Shown one piece after another: positions 59,301 to 61,495 of a stretch of DNA of 61,495 bases (position 1 is the stretch's first letter; each line of letters starts with the position of its first letter). Where the stretch lies: contig MNCI01017909.1 in the NCBI GenBank assembly GCA_015680685.1, forward strand, positions 1,901,383 through 1,962,877, written 5' to 3'. The position numbers and the translations under genes are program-made. Source of the stretch: Gnetum montanum (taxonomy: Eukaryota; Streptophyta; Gnetopsida; Gnetales; Gnetaceae). Below the pieces are notes generated by a model, which had not been told where the DNA came from, did no database searches, and saw nothing but the letters and a program-made list of their open reading frames with translations.

Positions 59301-59573
59301 TTATGCTCACTACGCAGCTACGCGTAATGAAGTGCAAACAATGTCTAATTTACGCTCACTACGCAGCTATGCATAACGAAGCGTAAATAATGTCTAGCCT
59401 TAGTGATGAAATACGCAGTGATACGCATCGCCGCGTAATGAGCGTAAAGACAAGTTATCCGTACGCCACGAGAAAAAGTGTCGAACTGTTGTGCTTCTCT
59501 AGACTCTGCCTTCGACTATTTTGGTGATTATTACACTCCTTACGCTGCCATGCGTAATAGAGCGTAAAATTAT
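59301..59573. repeat. U3 repeats of RT9 (TACGCAG...GCGTAA words)
   Basis: Four imperfect units built on CTCACTACGCAGCTACGCG and GCGTAAA. The first two are adjacent (about 50 bp each); the others are diverged and spaced. The units contain TACGC/GCGTA inverted words. Confidence 0.75.
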
Positions 59574-59654
59574 CCTTGAACAAAGCTGATGCGCGCTCTC
59601 ACTTGAATTGCGAATATTTGCCTGAGGCCGACTCGTAATTTTCACGGTGTTTCA

Positions 59655-59671
59655 ATGGCCCCTCTTTGTTG
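59655..59671 (-). other. RT9 polypurine tract
   Basis: Minus-strand CAACAAAGAGGGGCCAT directly precedes the TGAAACACC LTR start. Confidence 0.75.
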
Positions 59672-60016
59672 AAGGTTAGAGGGCTTGCTCGAAAGATGTC
59701 GATAAAGAATGCGAAACACCGAATTGGCAGAAGCAAGAACAGCGTCTATCCATGGCTACTCAAGTGTTGCCCTGTCAACAAGGAAGAGCAAAGCTGGAAG
59801 GTATGGGAGATAGAGGGATATAGCTGGAAATAGGTTCGGGGAAGATGCAAAATGAGTTATGATGGTAGGGGCATGAAATACGCTCGTACGCACAGAAATG
59901 TATGCTCATTTATGTCAATAGGAATGCTTTCAGACGAGCTTAGCGCATCAATATGAGATTTCTCTGTTACAAATTGTAGCAGGAATGCTTGCAGAAGGAG
60001 CGTTGCACATCACTTT

Positions 60017-60937
60017 CTACGATATCTCTGCTACAATATGTGATTGTATATGGATTAGATTACCGTGCAAGTATGCAAGATGGTTGTTTACGTATATAGA
60101 TGGTACATACAGGAAGCGTATGATTGGGATGAAATGAAATGAGATAAGGGCTAAGTGTGAGGGTTCAAGAAGGATAGGCATGCAGTTCCCAGTGGACAGG
60201 CAAACTTGAGCAGCCACCTCAAGACGCTGTTGTCCTTCACCACTCAGATGAATGCATCTTTGAATGATGTTTTCATGACAAGTAACCTGCAACCATGAAA
60301 GAAGAAAGAGAGGGCACCATTTCTCTGGTGCGAACAGGGGGCGAGGTTGTAAAAACAAACGTCGTTTGATGTTGAGATAGAGCGATTGGGATGTAAAGAA
60401 GGAGCCGGGGCATGCGGGTGGAGCCACCAATCCTGACGATTGGCCCAGCATATCTTTGCCAAAAGGCATCAGACATAGTGCACCTAACTGGTTGTATAAA
60501 GAACCAGCCAGATGAATTTGCGAAGCCGGCGTCTGATAGCGATGATTGGCGGAGGTTCCCAAGGCCGTTGTCGACGAGGTTTTCGTCGAGGCTCCGGCTG
60601 GCGAGACTAAACTCTCAGAGGTACTACCACTGCGGCGGGCGCGGCGGCGACATCTCCGAGGGATGAATAAGATGCCTTTTAGCTTATCCGAGGAATCAGT
60701 AGGATGCCGGTGGGGTGGCGACGCTGGGACTGTCCTAGTATCCCACCCCGTTGGTTGTGCAGCTGTACAGAGATGATCATGCTCGCTTGATTCGTATAGC
60801 AGTAGTCGATGATTCCCAGTTTTAAGTCCTGGTAGACTATTGTTGCTATTTTTAAGTCTTAGTAGACCATGGTCCCAGTTTAAAGTCCGGGCAGACCAAG
60901 CAATGCTAGTTTTACGTCGTAGTGGACGGTGTCTGGG
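60017..60937 (-). other. Long open frame in RT9 3' region, unknown
   Basis: 306 codons without a stop (codons 60937-60020, TAG at 60019-60017), in the same phase as the pol end. The first ATG is only at 60469, so a complete product from this frame would need splicing, a non-AUG start or readthrough of the TAG at 60938. The translated sequence has a basic patch (RRCRRRARRS) and an S/T-rich stretch. I do not recognise a family. Its left third overlaps the diverged end of the tandem repeats. Confidence 0.4.
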
Positions 60938-61268
60938 CTAGTTTATGGTCCCAGCGGACCGTGCTGTGGATGTCAATTTTGCGTCATGACCCAGGGACAA
61001 ATCTGTGCTGGTTTTACGTCTCAGCAGACGGCTACTTACCCACGCCAGTTTAGCGTCGTGGCGGACGCGTGCAAAAGATGCCAGTTTTTCGTCTTGGCGG
61101 ACCTGTACAACATTGCCAGTTTTACGTCGTAGCGGACGGTTACAACTTGCCAGTTTAGCGTCGTGGTGGACGCTTGCAAGGCATGCCAGTTTCACGTCGT
61201 AGCGGATGGTCAGTGCCAGTTTAACGTCGTAGCGGACGCCTGATGCCAGTTTTACGTCGTAGCAGACG
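60813..61268. repeat. Tandem repeat array of RT9, about 14 units
   Basis: Core GCCAGTTTTACGTCGTAGCG followed by GACG, with a variable spacer; unit starts are 28-37 bp apart. Units from about 61042 to 61268 are very similar, whereas those at 60813-60960 are clearly diverged. The core holds the inverted word TACGTCGTA. In the sense direction some units are read as RYDVKLA and others in another frame, so the array is not kept as protein. Confidence 0.88.
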
Positions 61269-61306
61269 AATACTGTCATACCTGATTACTCGCGCTGTAG
61301 ATACTA

Positions 61307-61495
61307 CTAAATGTAATACCGCTTCAGATATACATGATTTACAGGGTTCGGTAGTTCATTGTCGTTGATGTCTGCTAGTCTAAAAGCTCCGTTGCTATAT
61401 GCGTTGACCACCGAGAAAGGACCTTCCCAATTCGCCGAGAACTTGCTTGCCGGCTCGCGCACGGCTTTGAGGACTAGGTCTTCTTTCTTGATCGG
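61307..61495 (-). CDS. pol: Pol C-terminus (integrase end) of RT9, partial
   Basis: 62 codons from the window edge to TAG at 61309-61307, followed by a second TAG and then a TAA. The sequence contains FSANWEGPFSVVNAYSNGAF and ends in LPNPVNHVYLKRYYI. This matches the integrase C-terminal W-GP(F/Y) region and the terminal L--YY typical of Tat-lineage polyproteins. Uninterrupted, unlike all other pol sequence in the window. Confidence 0.88.
   Translation of the reverse strand, partial: PIKKEDLVLKAVREPASKFSANWEGPFSVVNAYSNGAFRLADINDNELPNPVNHVYLKRYYI

Larger units (their letters stand above)
58186..59654 (-). repeat. RT9 3' LTR
   Basis: 1,469 bp beginning TGAAACACC and ending GTTACA on the minus strand. 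TATAAATA at 59051-59058. U3 contains an imperfect tandem array (59301-59573) and a perfect hairpin (59156-59187). The ends are inferred from TG...CA, the interrupted RT8 flank on one side and the polypurine tract on the other; the second LTR is outside the window. Confidence 0.8.
58186..61495 (-). mobile_element. RT9: Tat-like Ty3/gypsy element (partial), youngest layer
   Basis: In sense order (minus strand) the window shows the pol C-terminus, a tandem repeat array, about 1.1 kb of further 3' sequence, a polypurine tract and a 1,469-bp 3' LTR. Unlike the Athila-like copies it is rich in CpG, has different LTR ends (TGAAACACC...GTTACA), and its pol end reads without a break. Tandem repeats between pol and LTR are known from the Tat lineage. 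Confidence 0.87.

Noticed and set aside
60412-60776. Plus-strand open frames in the GC-rich part of RT9 as a captured host gene
   Set aside because: Short, overlapping, and no recognisable domain; the minus-strand frame over the same bases is longer.
60813-61268. CRISPR-like array (similar repeats with variable spacers)
   Set aside because: Units are diverged, spacers are 5-15 bases and irregular, and the array lies between a retrotransposon pol and its LTR in plant DNA.
60938-61279. Repeat protein RYDVKLA encoded by the RT9 array
   Set aside because: Neighbouring units are in different frames (some read RPLRRKTG), so unit length is not kept for coding.

Overview
This is plant nuclear DNA. 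It is AT-rich and contains no host gene that I can recognise. Almost everything identifiable is Ty3/gypsy LTR retrotransposon sequence of the Athila/Tat side of the family. The evidence is gag, protease, RT, RNase H and integrase motifs, LTRs with short terminal inverted repeats (TGATGAG...CTCATCA), 5-bp target duplications, and primer-binding sites complementary to the 3' end of plant tRNA-Asp. The species cannot be fixed from the sequence; a seed plant with a large repeat-filled genome fits. In-frame stops are mostly one transition away from CAG, CAA or CGA, as expected of old methylated copies.

Layout. 1-1561: 5' end of a minus-strand element (RT1) with an intact gag start. 2919-22270: plus-strand gag-pol element RT2, with target duplication GTTAT on both sides. 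RT2 carries a complete minus-strand element (RT3, 3201-11834, target duplication ATAAA) inside its 5' LTR and a solo LTR (RT4, 15433-16228) inside its protease region. 22276-34222: about 12 kb of AT-rich sequence with decayed repeats and one 78-base assembly gap. 34223-47391: plus-strand element RT5, with gag, pol and a third ORF. 48359-49205: solo LTR RT6. From 49479: minus-strand element RT7. Its 5' LTR is split at 58065 by LTR RT8, which is itself split at 58186 by a younger, CpG-rich Tat-like element (RT9) that runs off the right edge.

How the parts relate. RT2 and RT5 are decayed versions of potentially autonomous elements with gag-protease-RT-RNaseH-integrase. RT3 and RT7 have gag and a third ORF but no pol at all, and their gag N-termini resemble each other rather than those of RT1, RT2 and RT5. 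They look like a non-autonomous family that would need polymerase and integrase in trans. The third ORF (about 910-930 codons) is shared by RT3, RT5 and RT7. It has an N-terminal globular domain resembling the 'putative plant transposon protein' domain of Athila env-like ORFs, a long coiled-coil middle and a conserved C-terminus.

The most interesting signal is regulatory. Every Athila-like LTR here with a visible U3 has inverted-repeat modules just upstream of its TATA box. The module sequence differs between families while the architecture persists. In RT3, RT5 and RT7 the third ORF has its own internal TATA box, and the block upstream of it resembles the U3 module of that same element. This suggests that the LTR and the third-ORF promoter evolve together, possibly as targets of the third-ORF protein. 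That last step is inference.
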